From positions 124,001 through 188,000 of the forward strand of contig NZ_BBJU01000023.1 in assembly GCF_000739935.1 (NCBI RefSeq): DNA of 64,000 bases, given 5' to 3'. Position numbers and translations under genes: made by a program. Position 1 is the first letter of the stretch; the number at the start of each line of letters is the position of its first letter. Source of the stretch: Agrobacterium rubi TR3 = NBRC 13261 (GTDB lineage Bacteria; Pseudomonadota; Alphaproteobacteria; Rhizobiales; Rhizobiaceae). Below are positions 9,283 through 17,801 of the stretch, piece after piece. Below the pieces are notes generated by a model. It was not told the DNA's origin. It worked only from the letters and a program-made list of their open reading frames with translations, and made no database searches.

Positions 9283-9953
9283 CAACGCCTCCCCCGGCTG
9301 AAGTGTTTTTCAAGACGCGCCACGACGGCAACCATCGGCCAGAGCAACGCGATATAGATAAGGGCGGCTCCAATCAGCGGCGTCGGGTTCGCATTCAGCG
9401 CCTGTGCTTGCGTTGCCTGTTTCAACAGGTCCGGCATCGCAACGACCGAAGCGAGGGCCGTATCCTTCATGACATTGATGCAATTGTTGGTCAGCGGTGG
9501 AATGACGATGCGGATCGCCTGCGGCAGAATGATATCGACCATCGTGTTGCGGTTGGAGAGGCCAAGTGCCGCGGATGCCTCGAACTGCCCGTTGGGCACA
9601 GCCTCGATGCCTGCGCGAAAGATTTCGGCTGTATAGGCGGCGGAGACCAACGACAGTGCCGTAACAGCAGAAAGAAATGGCGACAGCCGGATGCCGACGA
9701 AGGGCAGCGCGTAGTAGACGACGATCAGCAGCACCAGCAGCGGGATCGACCGGAAGATATCGATATAGCCACGGATCAGCAGTTTGAAGAATGCGGGTGC
9801 ATAAAGGCGTGCCACTGCCAGAAACAAACCACCTACAAGGCCGCAAAGAATGCTGGTGACGCCGATCTGGATCGTGACGACCAGACCCCAAAGCAGCTGC
9901 GGCAGGCTGTTGAGAAACACGGGAACATTGAAGAAAGTGTTGATGAGGTTCAT
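9282..9953 (-). CDS. Polar amino-acid ABC transporter, permease
   Basis: Inner-membrane permease of 223 residues of the HisM/GlnP type with about five transmembrane segments. The EAA loop, which contacts the ATPase, is visible as [19 protein letters not shown]. It is the only permease in the operon, so it probably works as a homodimer. GGAG precedes the ATG at 9953. The binding-protein gene lies 64 bases upstream on the same strand. Confidence 0.93.
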   Translation of the reverse strand: MNLINTFFNVPVFLNSLPQLLWGLVVTIQIGVTSILCGLVGGLFLAVARLYAPAFFKLLIRGYIDIFRSIPLLVLLIVVYYALPFVGIRLSPFLSAVTALSLVSAAYTAEIFRAGIEAVPNGQFEASAALGLSNRNTMVDIILPQAIRIVIPPLTNNCINVMKDTALASVVAMPDLLKQATQAQALNANPTPLIGAALIYIALLWPMVAVVARLEKHFSRGRR

Positions 9954-10017
9954 GCCGGAGAGGCTCCCTTGGCAATCTGGCGGGACGCGATTGGTCCCGC
10001 CGGATGCGGTTCAAGCC

Positions 10018-10815
10018 TTACTTGGCCTTCGGCATGTCGAGAACGGCAACCGTCGAGGTCGTGTCCTCGGCCTTTGCGCCGAACCATGTCTCATGCAGCT
10101 TGGCGATGAAGCCCTCGCCCTTGAGTGTGGTGATGACCTTATTGACTTCGGTGGCCAGAGGGTCGCCCTTGTTGAACATGATTGAGTATTTTTCACCCGT
10201 CGGAATGCGCTCGACAACCTTTAACTCCGGCTTGTCCTTGGCGTAATACAGCAGGGCCGGAATGTCGGAGATATAGCCATCGACTCGGCCAGCCACGAGA
10301 TCGAGCATGGCAGGCTGCAAGCCTTCGAACTTGCGGATTTCGCCAAGCTTGTATTCGGCCTTATGGGCTTCGGCCCACATATCGCCGGTCGATCCGGTAT
10401 CGACGCCGACGACCTTGCCGCCCATGCCCTTGAGACTGGTGATGCCGGAGGCGGCTGTCACCGTCAAAGACTGGTCACTGTCATAATAAGGCTGGGCAAA
10501 GGTAACGGATGCCAAGCGCTTTTCGGTGATGGTGATCGACGAGATGGCCATGTTGATGCGGCCGGACTGGACGGCAGGAAACAGACCGTTGAACGGCGTG
10601 TTAACAAATTCGACCGTCTTGCCGAGGCGCTTGGCGATTTCGTTGACGAGATCGACTTCAAAGCCAGTCACCTTGCCGCTGGCGTCTTCGAATTCCCATG
10701 GAACGTTGCCGATATTGGCACCAACTGTCAGATCGGCAGCCTGAACGTTGAACACACCAAGCGCTGAGACGAGCCCTGCGAGAAGTGTGCTTTTGATGCG
10801 CGAAACGTGGTGCAT
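10018..10815 (-). CDS. Polar amino-acid-type ABC transporter, periplasmic binding protein
   Basis: Secreted binding protein of 265 residues in the SBP_bac_3 family. A signal peptide (about residues 1-26, STLLAGLVSALGVFNVQAA) precedes the mature DLTVGANIGNVPWEFED start. The ligand loop GFEVDLVNEIAKRLGK and PFNGLFPAVQSGRINMAIS are family hallmarks. It is the first gene of the operon that ends with the hydantoinase. The ligand may be an amino-acid-like ureide instead of a standard amino acid. Transcription starts in the 154-base gap that holds the FadR-type operator. Confidence 0.93.
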   Translation of the reverse strand: MHHVSRIKSTLLAGLVSALGVFNVQAADLTVGANIGNVPWEFEDASGKVTGFEVDLVNEIAKRLGKTVEFVNTPFNGLFPAVQSGRINMAISSITITEKRLASVTFAQPYYDSDQSLTVTAASGITSLKGMGGKVVGVDTGSTGDMWAEAHKAEYKLGEIRKFEGLQPAMLDLVAGRVDGYISDIPALLYYAKDKPELKVVERIPTGEKYSIMFNKGDPLATEVNKVITTLKGEGFIAKLHETWFGAKAEDTTSTVAVLDMPKAK

Positions 10816-10861
10816 GCGAGAACCCCTTGTTTTATGTTTTAAGCCAATCTACGTTGGTCTA

Positions 10862-10876
10862 ACTGGTCAGACCAGT
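10862..10876. promoter_or_regulatory. FadR-type GntR operator
   Basis: ACTGGTC-A-GACCAGT is a perfect 15-bp inverted repeat and contains TGGT-N3-ACCA, the half-site arrangement known for FadR-subfamily GntR proteins. It lies 46 bp upstream of the binding-protein start and 93 bp upstream of the divergent GntR gene. Control of both directions is inferred. Confidence 0.7.
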
Positions 10877-10969
10877 CCGGCCAAACAAGCACGCGCTTTT
10901 ATGCTTTGCAAGATGTTACTTAAAAAATATATCGGAAGGGCCGGGGCGGCTTTCAGGAACAGGGATCGA

Positions 10970-11662
10970 ATGCTCAACAAAACGCTTGTGCCACAATCGG
11001 TTGCCCGCGAAATCCAGGCCATGATTCAGGCCGGGCAATTGAAGGCAGGCGAGAAAATCCCATCGCAACGCGAGTTCTCTCAGAAATTCGGCATCAGCCG
11101 GGCGTCGTTACGCGAAGCACTGCTGACCCTGGAAACGCTAGGCCTTTTGAAAACAGAAGCTGGACGCGGGACATTCGTGGCTGCTGGTGATGGAGCGGCT
11201 GGCCAATCGGGCATGGCACCTTGGCGTTATTCGGAAAGCTATTCTGTCTTCGATGTCTTCCAGACCCGCATTCTGCTGGAGGGCGAAATCGCGCGTCTCT
11301 CCGCTGGGCGACTCTCCCAGACACAGCTGGAGAAAATGGAAAAGGCGACCAAGACCATGGAAGATTGCTGGGCCAATCAGGATTTGCTCGCTAATGTCGA
11401 TGCCGATCTGGAGTTTCACGGCACCATCGTGTCTGCCTGCTCCAACACCATGCTGAAAGCACTCTATCAGACCGTGAGGGATCAAGTCACAGAAACGCAG
11501 CGCCAGCCAATCCCGATCACCGACCCGGAAAGAATGCGGCAATCCATTGCAGAACACCGTCGCATTATCGCGGCTCTCAAAGCCAATGACGCCGCTTTGG
11601 CGCGCAGCGAAATGGAAACGCATATCCGCAATACCGCACGGTGTGCAGGCTTACAGCCCTGA
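10970..11662 (+). CDS. GntR family regulator, FadR/FCD subfamily
   Basis: Transcription factor of 230 residues. The winged helix is at about residues 10-75 (KIPSQREFSQKFGISRASLREALLTLETLGLL), followed by the all-helical FCD ligand domain (FQTRILLEGEIARLSA, LEFHGTIV, AEHRRIIAALKANDAALARSEMETHI), in which Asp and His residues often bind a metal and a small acid. The ATG at 10970 follows CAGGGA and keeps the family's usual N-terminus; the open frame to 10748 is noncoding promoter. It is divergent from the hydantoinase/ABC operon and most likely represses it through the palindrome at 10862-10876. Confidence 0.9.
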   Translation: MLNKTLVPQSVAREIQAMIQAGQLKAGEKIPSQREFSQKFGISRASLREALLTLETLGLLKTEAGRGTFVAAGDGAAGQSGMAPWRYSESYSVFDVFQTRILLEGEIARLSAGRLSQTQLEKMEKATKTMEDCWANQDLLANVDADLEFHGTIVSACSNTMLKALYQTVRDQVTETQRQPIPITDPERMRQSIAEHRRIIAALKANDAALARSEMETHIRNTARCAGLQP

Positions 11663-11673
11663 TCGCCATCGTT

Positions 11674-12192
11674 CTAAAGGTGGTGATAGGCGCGCTTGTA
11701 GTAGATCAATGCCTTATCGGCACCACTGTCACGAATGGACTTCACCGCGCAGAACAGAACGCGATGCGTGCCGATATCTTGCGTATCCGAAATCACGCAA
11801 TCGAACGATGCCATAGCATCATCCAACACCGGAGCGCCGGTAACGCCTAGGTGCCATTTGGCCGCAGCAAACCGTTCATCGACCGGCGTCTTGCCGCCGA
11901 ATAACGATGACAGTTTTTCATGCTGGGCGGTCAACACATTGACGCAAAGCACCTTGTTTTCCATCACGGCGTTGAAGACGGAGGCTGTTCGGTTAAGGCA
12001 TATCAGCAGCGTTGCAGGGCTATCGGTCACGCTGCAAACGGCCGTTGCGGCAAAGCCTGCCCTGCCTGCCGGGCCATCTGTGGTGATGATGTTGACGGCA
12101 GCGCCCATTTTCGACATGGCATCTCTAAAGTCTTGCTGATTGACATCGGCAATGGCCTCGAGCGGTGCTGAGAGATGTGGCACGGTGTTCAT
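11674..12192 (-). CDS. RutF-like flavin reductase
   Basis: Flavin reductase domain protein of 172 residues, expected to reduce FMN with NAD(P)H for a partner monooxygenase. Visible motifs are [28 protein letters not shown] (read as separate parts) near the N-terminus, [13 protein letters not shown] and [10 protein letters not shown]-like [10 protein letters not shown]. It is the last gene of the minus-strand transporter/amidase operon. Its natural partner is the RutA-type enzyme at 20205-21287, in a separate unit with the same upstream motif. SD AAAGGA precedes the ATG by eight bases. Family firm; partnership inferred. Confidence 0.87.
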   Translation of the reverse strand: MNTVPHLSAPLEAIADVNQQDFRDAMSKMGAAVNIITTDGPAGRAGFAATAVCSVTDSPATLLICLNRTASVFNAVMENKVLCVNVLTAQHEKLSSLFGGKTPVDERFAAAKWHLGVTGAPVLDDAMASFDCVISDTQDIGTHRVLFCAVKSIRDSGADKALIYYKRAYHHL

Positions 12193-12234
12193 CTGAACGT
12201 CCTTTGTCCTTTATTTCGAATTTCGTATCGCAGC

Positions 12235-13644
12235 TCACGCCGCCGATGCGATGCGCGCCATTGCGGGAAGAGCCAGCGCCTGCTCCAGCCTCAAGGCAAC
12301 ACTTGCGGCAAGGTCTTCCCGCCAAGGCCGCGCCACGATTTGCAGAGCGACCGGCAAGCCGCCAGCGGAAATCGACACCGGAACAGTCACCACTGGCAAG
12401 CCAAGGTAGCTGAAGGGACGCGTGAACGATGTCATGGCACTGACCACTGCATTCATTGTGGGGCTCGTGCCGACATCCACGTCCGACGACAGCGGTGGGA
12501 CAAAGGGCATTGTGGGTGCGATCAGCACGTCTGCTTCAGCGAATGCCGTATCGAGAAATTGCTTGAGCATGACGGAGCGTATCTGCAAGGCGCGCAGATA
12601 GATCGGCGCTGGTATCGCCAGGGACTGCGACAATCGCATGCGGATTTGCGGGCCGTAATCGTCTGGTCGCTCGCGCATCCAGTCGAAGTGGACAGCCCCC
12701 GCCTCCGCCATGGCAACGGCATTTGCAAGTTCTGCGACAGTCGAGAGATCGGGTATGGAAGCCTTGATGATACCGGCAACATCCGATGTCAGAGCAGAGA
12801 TGGCTGTTTCGATGCCCTTGGAAACATCGCTGTCCAATCCGTCTGCAAAGAGACCGCAAGAGACGCCAATGCGGATAGACGAGAGGTCGGTGTGTAATGC
12901 GCCGGGCTTTTCCACATTCATGCAGGTCGTATCGCGACCATCAGGACCGGAAATCAGTTGCAAAATCAGATAGGCGTCTTCGACAGTACGAGCCAAAGGG
13001 CCAATACAATCTTGCGAGAAGGACAATGGCATTGCGCCGTGACGGCTGACACGGCCCTGCGTCGGCTTGATGCCGACCACGCCACAGCAGGCGGCAGGCA
13101 GGCGGATCGACCCGCCGGTATCGGAACCGAGCGCGGCCAAAACAACGCCGCCACCTACGGCAGACCCGGAGCCAGAAGACGAGCCGCCGGTGATACGCGC
13201 CGCTTCTATCGGGTTGAAGGCTCGGCCATGGTGGAAATTGTGGCCCGTCGGCCCCATGGCAAATTCGCTCATGTTCAGACGGCCGATGGACAGCGCGCCA
13301 GCGCCCTGCAAGCGCTCCATAACTGTCGAGGTGGCTGTAGCGACGTGTCCCGCCCGGATTTTCGAGCCGCAACTGGTGACGAAACCGGCCCGGTCATACA
13401 TATCCTTGTGGGCCAGCGGAACGCCGTGCAACGGCCCCAGCTTCTGGCCGGATACCAGCGCGGCGTCGGCGGCTTTTGCGGCATCGAGTGCCGGGCCACG
13501 CTCTATTTCGATGAAAGCATTCAACCGCGTCTTGCAGGCGGTTGCGCGGTCCAATGCAGCTTGCGTCATCTCCAGCGAACTAATCTTGCCGCTGCGGATC
13601 GCGTCTGCCGCCTGTTTCAATGAGCTGGGATTGTCGAGGCTCAT
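12235..13644 (-). CDS. AtzE-like amidase (amidase signature family)
   Basis: Ser-cisSer-Lys amidase of 469 residues. The catalytic set is K80 (PLAHKDMYD), cis-Ser S155 (ITGGSSSGSG) and nucleophile S179 (SDTGGSIRLP), with the usual 24-residue spacing. The ATG at 13644 overlaps the stop of a small DUF4089/AtzG-like gene (ATGA). That pairing is the hallmark of AtzE/AtzG, known as a 1-carboxybiuret hydrolase in s-triazine breakdown, so this enzyme probably hydrolyses a small ureide or carboxamide. The open frame to 13803 lies inside the AtzG-like gene and is not a real N-terminus. The true substrate is not known here. Confidence 0.88.
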   Translation of the reverse strand: MSLDNPSSLKQAADAIRSGKISSLEMTQAALDRATACKTRLNAFIEIERGPALDAAKAADAALVSGQKLGPLHGVPLAHKDMYDRAGFVTSCGSKIRAGHVATATSTVMERLQGAGALSIGRLNMSEFAMGPTGHNFHHGRAFNPIEAARITGGSSSGSGSAVGGGVVLAALGSDTGGSIRLPAACCGVVGIKPTQGRVSRHGAMPLSFSQDCIGPLARTVEDAYLILQLISGPDGRDTTCMNVEKPGALHTDLSSIRIGVSCGLFADGLDSDVSKGIETAISALTSDVAGIIKASIPDLSTVAELANAVAMAEAGAVHFDWMRERPDDYGPQIRMRLSQSLAIPAPIYLRALQIRSVMLKQFLDTAFAEADVLIAPTMPFVPPLSSDVDVGTSPTMNAVVSAMTSFTRPFSYLGLPVVTVPVSISAGGLPVALQIVARPWREDLAASVALRLEQALALPAMARIASAA

Positions 13645-13844
13645 CGCTCTGCCTCCGCGAGCAAGAGGGCATCGAAATGCGCGGGTTCGATATTGAACAG
13701 TGCCCCGCCTTTGCCGAGCGCCGACGGGGCGATGGCCGCGCTGTCGCGGGCTACCTCGCCAGCCATGGCGACCAGTTCCGCCTCTACGGCCGGGCGCGCC
13801 CAATAGGCTTGCGCCAACGCCGCGACGATCTCCTTGTTATCCAT
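13641..13844 (-). CDS. AtzG-like small subunit (DUF4089)
   Basis: Helical protein of 67 residues: an N-terminal pattern (MDNKEIVAALAQAYW) and a short tail (FNIEPAHFDALLLAE). In AtzG, a protein of this type binds and stabilises the amidase AtzE. It overlaps the permease upstream by one base (TGATG) and the amidase downstream by four (ATGA), which fits stoichiometric co-translation. It is too short for a firm homology call by eye, but the position beside the amidase makes the assignment likely. Confidence 0.75.
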   Translation of the reverse strand: MDNKEIVAALAQAYWARPAVEAELVAMAGEVARDSAAIAPSALGKGGALFNIEPAHFDALLLAEAER

Positions 13845-14854
13845 CAGCTGAAATCCTGCGGTTGGCGGTTGCGCACAAGCTGGCTGAGCGACACGGCAAC
13901 GACGAGCGCACCCCCGTAAAACAGGTTCTGCACGTATGCATCCGCGCCCAGCATCGTCAGCCCGGTGATGCCGGTAACGAGGAAATAAACGGCGATGACG
14001 GCGCCGAAGGCATTGAACCGGCCAGGCGTGATCGTCGTCGCGCCCAGGAAGGCGGCTGCGAATGCTGGGAGGAGCAGGTTGAGACCCGAAAGCGGATCGG
14101 CAGAGCCGGTCATTCCCGCATAAAGCATGCCTGCGAAGGCCGAGATCAGGCCTGACAGGATAAAGGACGTGGCGCGTACACGGTCCACATTGATGCCGTT
14201 CAACCGTGACACTTCACGACCACGCCCGACGAACAGAAGCTTGCGACCGGCGATGGTAAATTCCAGTGCATACCAAAGGATGGCGGCAAGGATCATGGCG
14301 TAGAAAAAAGCCAAGGGAATACCGAGGAAGCGGTTGATGATGACCCATTTGACCAAGTCCATGGAAACGCCCGAGATCGTTTGGGAATTGCTGACCCAGA
14401 GGATCAATCCGTTGACGAAGGTACCGACACCGAGCGTCACGATCAGCGAATGGATGCGGAAATAAAGGACGAAGAAGGCGTTGGCGGCACCGATGACGAT
14501 ACCGCTGAGGAGCGCAATCAGGATCACAGGAACGATTGGCCAGCCCAGCTTCACATTTAACACGGCGATCAGCATGCAGCTCATCGTCAGTGTCGAAGCA
14601 CCCGACAGGTCGAAATCGCCTGAGGTGAGCGGGATGATGATGGCGAGTGTCAAGACCACCAGAATGGCCTGCGACCCAAACAAAGTGGAAAAGCTGCGCC
14701 AGCTCAAAAAGGAATCCGGCATCAGCACGCCGAAGATGATGATGAGCAGCAGCCACGCGCCCACAAGCGCAAAGCGTTCGCCTTCCGTTTTCAGCGTGAA
14801 CCGGCTTTTTGGCGGCGATGCCATTTTCGTTGTCAGCACGTCGAGCGTCGTCAT
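13844..14854 (-). CDS. Ribose-type ABC transporter, permease
   Basis: Inner-membrane permease of 336 residues of the RbsC/BPD_transp_2 class, with 8-10 hydrophobic segments. The family features IPLTSGDFDLSGAS (first third), IVTLGVGTFVNGL and NGINVDRVRATSFILSGL are visible. It overlaps the ATPase gene by four bases (ATGA) and the AtzG-like gene by one. It forms an importer with the ATPase at 14851-16398 and the binding protein at 16425-17525. Members near amidases often carry nucleosides or purine/pyrimidine bases rather than sugars; that is inference. Confidence 0.92.
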   Translation of the reverse strand: MTTLDVLTTKMASPPKSRFTLKTEGERFALVGAWLLLIIIFGVLMPDSFLSWRSFSTLFGSQAILVVLTLAIIIPLTSGDFDLSGASTLTMSCMLIAVLNVKLGWPIVPVILIALLSGIVIGAANAFFVLYFRIHSLIVTLGVGTFVNGLILWVSNSQTISGVSMDLVKWVIINRFLGIPLAFFYAMILAAILWYALEFTIAGRKLLFVGRGREVSRLNGINVDRVRATSFILSGLISAFAGMLYAGMTGSADPLSGLNLLLPAFAAAFLGATTITPGRFNAFGAVIAVYFLVTGITGLTMLGADAYVQNLFYGGALVVAVSLSQLVRNRQPQDFS

Positions 14855-16398
14855 TCTGCGGCCTCCGCTTCATGGCTGTGAAAACAGGCTTCAGTGATCA
14901 CGCGGCGGCTGATGTCCGAGCCTTTGAGTTCGATCACCGGGCGACCGCGCGAAAAGACGATGATGCGGTCGCATATCTGTTCGAGTTGTTCATTGTCGGT
15001 GGAGGCGCACAGGATGGCGGTGCCATCTGCCGCTGCCTGGTCCAGCGCCTTGAAGATTTGCTGACGCGCACCGAAATCGACGCCTTGTGTTGGTTCGTCC
15101 AGCATCAGGAGCTTTGGCTTGATCTGCAGCCATTTGGCCAGCAAGATCTTCTGCTGGTTGCCGCCGGACAGGGATCCCAGCGTCAAATGCGGGTTCTGCG
15201 GCCTGACATCGTAGATTTGTGCGAGCCGTGCTGCCTCGCGGGTCATGGCGGGACGGTCGAGCCCATAAGGTTTGAGCAGATCGTCCAGAACAGGAAGTGT
15301 GATATTGTCGGTGACGGAGAGGCTTCCGACACCGGCGGCGCCTAAGCGGTCACCCGGCAGAAACGCAATCCCCATCCGCTGTGCTGCAAACGGCGTCATT
15401 GCGCCGATGCTGGAGACTTTTCCGCCCAGCACGATCTCGCCCTTGCCCTGTTTTGCGCCATAAAGCAGGTAGGGAACGCTGGCAAAGCCAGAGCCGATCA
15501 AGCCGGTGACGCCAAGTGTTTCGCCCTCGCGGATCTCGAAATCGAATGGCAGGGTCGTCCCATCCGTCAACCCACGTATGCTGACGGCTGCCGCTACGCC
15601 GCTGTGTGGCATTCGCCTTTTCTCGAAGGCATCAATGCGTGATCCGACGATGGTATCGAGGATGGATTGGCGCTCGGAGCTGCGCGTGTCCATGATGCCG
15701 ACGAGTTCGCCGTCGCGCAGCACCGCCACTCGGTCGGTGATGTCGCGCACCTCATCAATGTCATGAGTAACGATGACGACAGAGGCACCAGTTTTGACGA
15801 TGGAGCGGATGAGGGCAAACAGCCGTTGGACATCCTCGGCAGGCAAAAACGGCGTCGGCTCATCCAGCACCAGAATGCCCTCACCGCCATAACCTGCGTC
15901 CGATGCCTTCAAATCCTCGAACGCCCTCAGGAGTGCAACGAAAGCGCGCTCCACCGGCGACAGCGTCGCGACCATCTGAAACGGATCGATCGACAGGTCG
16001 AACTGAGCAAACAGTCTCGATATTGCCGCCGCCTCACGTCTCCAGTTGACGAACCAGGGCGATTTCTGACCGAGTGCCGTGACCCGCATGTTTTCCAGCA
16101 CCGTCAGCGATGGCACCAGGCCGAGATGCTGGTGGACGAAGGCCACGCCGCGCTTCTTGATCTCCATGGGATCGAGCGGCAGCGGCATTTTCTGACCCCA
16201 AAGAATAACTTCGCTGCCGGGTTCCGGCTGGTGGAAACCCGCCAGGACCTTGATCATGGTGGATTTGCCCGATCCGTTCTGACCCAGAAGCCCGAACACT
16301 TCGCCGCGTTTGATAGACAGCGACACGCCCTTCAGCGCATCGTAACTGCCGAACCGCATGCGGATGTTGTTCATGGTGAGCACGGCATTATCGGTCAT
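14851..16398 (-). CDS. Ribose-type ABC transporter, double ATPase
   Basis: Fused two-domain ATPase of 515 residues (RbsA/MglA class). Domain 1 has a normal Walker A (GQNGSGKST) and Walker B (ILVLDEPTPFL), but its signature motif reads LSPVERAFVALLRAF, far from the usual LSxGxxQ. Domain 2 has the degenerate Walker A usual for this class (GLIGSGFASVP) and an intact signature LSGGNQQKILLAKWL with LLMLDEPTQGVD. It lies 26 bases after the binding-protein gene and overlaps the permease gene by four bases. The altered first signature could shift which ATP site is active. Confidence 0.93.
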   Translation of the reverse strand: MTDNAVLTMNNIRMRFGSYDALKGVSLSIKRGEVFGLLGQNGSGKSTMIKVLAGFHQPEPGSEVILWGQKMPLPLDPMEIKKRGVAFVHQHLGLVPSLTVLENMRVTALGQKSPWFVNWRREAAAISRLFAQFDLSIDPFQMVATLSPVERAFVALLRAFEDLKASDAGYGGEGILVLDEPTPFLPAEDVQRLFALIRSIVKTGASVVIVTHDIDEVRDITDRVAVLRDGELVGIMDTRSSERQSILDTIVGSRIDAFEKRRMPHSGVAAAVSIRGLTDGTTLPFDFEIREGETLGVTGLIGSGFASVPYLLYGAKQGKGEIVLGGKVSSIGAMTPFAAQRMGIAFLPGDRLGAAGVGSLSVTDNITLPVLDDLLKPYGLDRPAMTREAARLAQIYDVRPQNPHLTLGSLSGGNQQKILLAKWLQIKPKLLMLDEPTQGVDFGARQQIFKALDQAAADGTAILCASTDNEQLEQICDRIIVFSRGRPVIELKGSDISRRVITEACFHSHEAEAAE

Positions 16399-16424
16399 GA
16401 TGCGGCTCCTGCTTCAACGTTGGC

Positions 16425-17525
16425 TTACTTGAGTTTCCAAAGCTTGCGGAACCCGTCGAGATGGGCATCGCCATAGCCATCATTGAAGTTAGCGGGCGTC
16501 CCAGCGGTGGCTATATTGCTTTCGTCAAACACCAGCAGCGGCACGTTGAGCTTGGCCACCTCCGGCTTGCCGCACAGCATGCGCATGATGTTGTCGATGG
16601 CGGCGTAACCCGCCCAGCCAAGGCTCTCGCCGACATCCATCTGCACCTGACCCGCGCGCACCATATCGAGGACAAAGGGTGTTCCATTGAAGCTGGCGAG
16701 TTTGACGCTGCCTTCCGCGCCGGTGATGCGCATGGCGGGAATGACGAATTGCGACATGGAATCGTAGATCGGCAGGATATAGTTGATCGATGGATCAGCC
16801 AGCAAAGCGGACTGCGTTCCCGATTGTATTTTCGTCGCCCATTCGGAGACGGGAACGTCGAGATGCTTGACCTTGCAATCGGCGCAAAGCGCCTTCAGCT
16901 CATCCTTGATCGCCTGGACAAACGGGATGGACGGCAAGACATCGGAAGAGCCGATCACCAGCACATTGGGTTTGCCTTCCGTCTGCACATAGGCCCAGGC
17001 TGCCAGCAGTTTTCCCGCACCTGAGAAATCCACCTTGCCGGAATAATCGACGCTTGGGACGGCCTTTTGCGTGACGTCGTAGAAATGCGTGGTGGAGATT
17101 TTCAACCCAGCAGCGCGCGCCTCACCCAGTTGTGGGCCCAGCACTTCGGGGTTCAAACCGCCTGCCAGATCAAGCGCGTCGTATTTCTGGCTAATCGCTT
17201 GCGAAACGCCTTGAACCCATTGGTCGATTTTCAGCTGGTTGTCCCAGGTTGTGTAGGTAAATCCCACCTCCTTGGCTGCGTCCGACATGGCCTTTTGCAG
17301 CTCGACATTGAAGGGAATCGTCATCGAGATCGGGATCGAAAGAACCTTCTTGCCCGCCATGCAGGACTTGGCATCGAAGGCTTCGCCCGGTGGGGTAAAA
17401 ACCGGCATGGCGCGGTGCTGTTCGATGATGGCCTTGGCATCTGCCATGGAGTCTGCGGAGGCTGGGCTGGCAAGGGCCGCTAGGGCAGAGGCGGCCAAAA
17501 AAGAACTGACGGCAAGCAGGCGCAT
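16425..17525 (-). CDS. Ribose-type ABC transporter, periplasmic binding protein
   Basis: Type I periplasmic binding protein of 366 residues with a signal peptide (MRLLAVSSFLAASALAAL, cleavage near ASA-DS). The mature part has SIPISMTIPFNVELQKAM and the long FxxxD-rich folds of the Peripla_BP_4 class, and cysteines (CMAGK, LCADCKVKH, MLCGK) that could form disulfides. I prefer the ATG at 17525, nine bases after GAGGGGA; an ATG at 17534 is almost on top of that site. It is the first gene of the amidase/flavin-reductase operon, 74 bases after the GTACGTAC operator. Confidence 0.9.
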   Translation of the reverse strand: MRLLAVSSFLAASALAALASPASADSMADAKAIIEQHRAMPVFTPPGEAFDAKSCMAGKKVLSIPISMTIPFNVELQKAMSDAAKEVGFTYTTWDNQLKIDQWVQGVSQAISQKYDALDLAGGLNPEVLGPQLGEARAAGLKISTTHFYDVTQKAVPSVDYSGKVDFSGAGKLLAAWAYVQTEGKPNVLVIGSSDVLPSIPFVQAIKDELKALCADCKVKHLDVPVSEWATKIQSGTQSALLADPSINYILPIYDSMSQFVIPAMRITGAEGSVKLASFNGTPFVLDMVRAGQVQMDVGESLGWAGYAAIDNIMRMLCGKPEVAKLNVPLLVFDESNIATAGTPANFNDGYGDAHLDGFRKLWKLK

Positions 17526-17598
17526 GTCAAACATTCCCCTCTTTGATCCCGGTGCATCCCGGTGTTTTCAAGGCCGCTTGTAAGCGACCAGCGAAGGT

Positions 17599-17613
17599 AA
17601 TGTACGTACATAT
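17599..17613. promoter_or_regulatory. GTACGTAC operator, site 1
   Basis: AATGTACGTACATAT contains the 12-bp perfect palindrome ATGTACGTACAT, 74 bp upstream of the binding-protein start. The same motif occurs at 19057-19071 and, as its reverse complement with one core change, at 20153-20167. The nearby HutC-type GntR protein is the likely binder. Confidence 0.75.
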
Positions 17614-17801
17614 TCAAACCATCGTCAATCGCTTTTTGCCTATTTTTTTGCACTGCACACTAAAGCGGCGAATGCCGAAAAGCCTGACAACGCAGTGCGT
17701 CTATTATGATCATTTGGACGCCGAAATGCCTCTGCGATCGACGCACAAAGATGCCCGATCGTAGGAATGCCAGTTCTTATGTCTGCACATACGGCGATTG
17801 T

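Noticed and set aside
12175-12897. 240-residue open frame on the plus strand
   Set aside because: Antisense to the AtzE-like amidase; rich in Arg, His and Cys without any known pattern.
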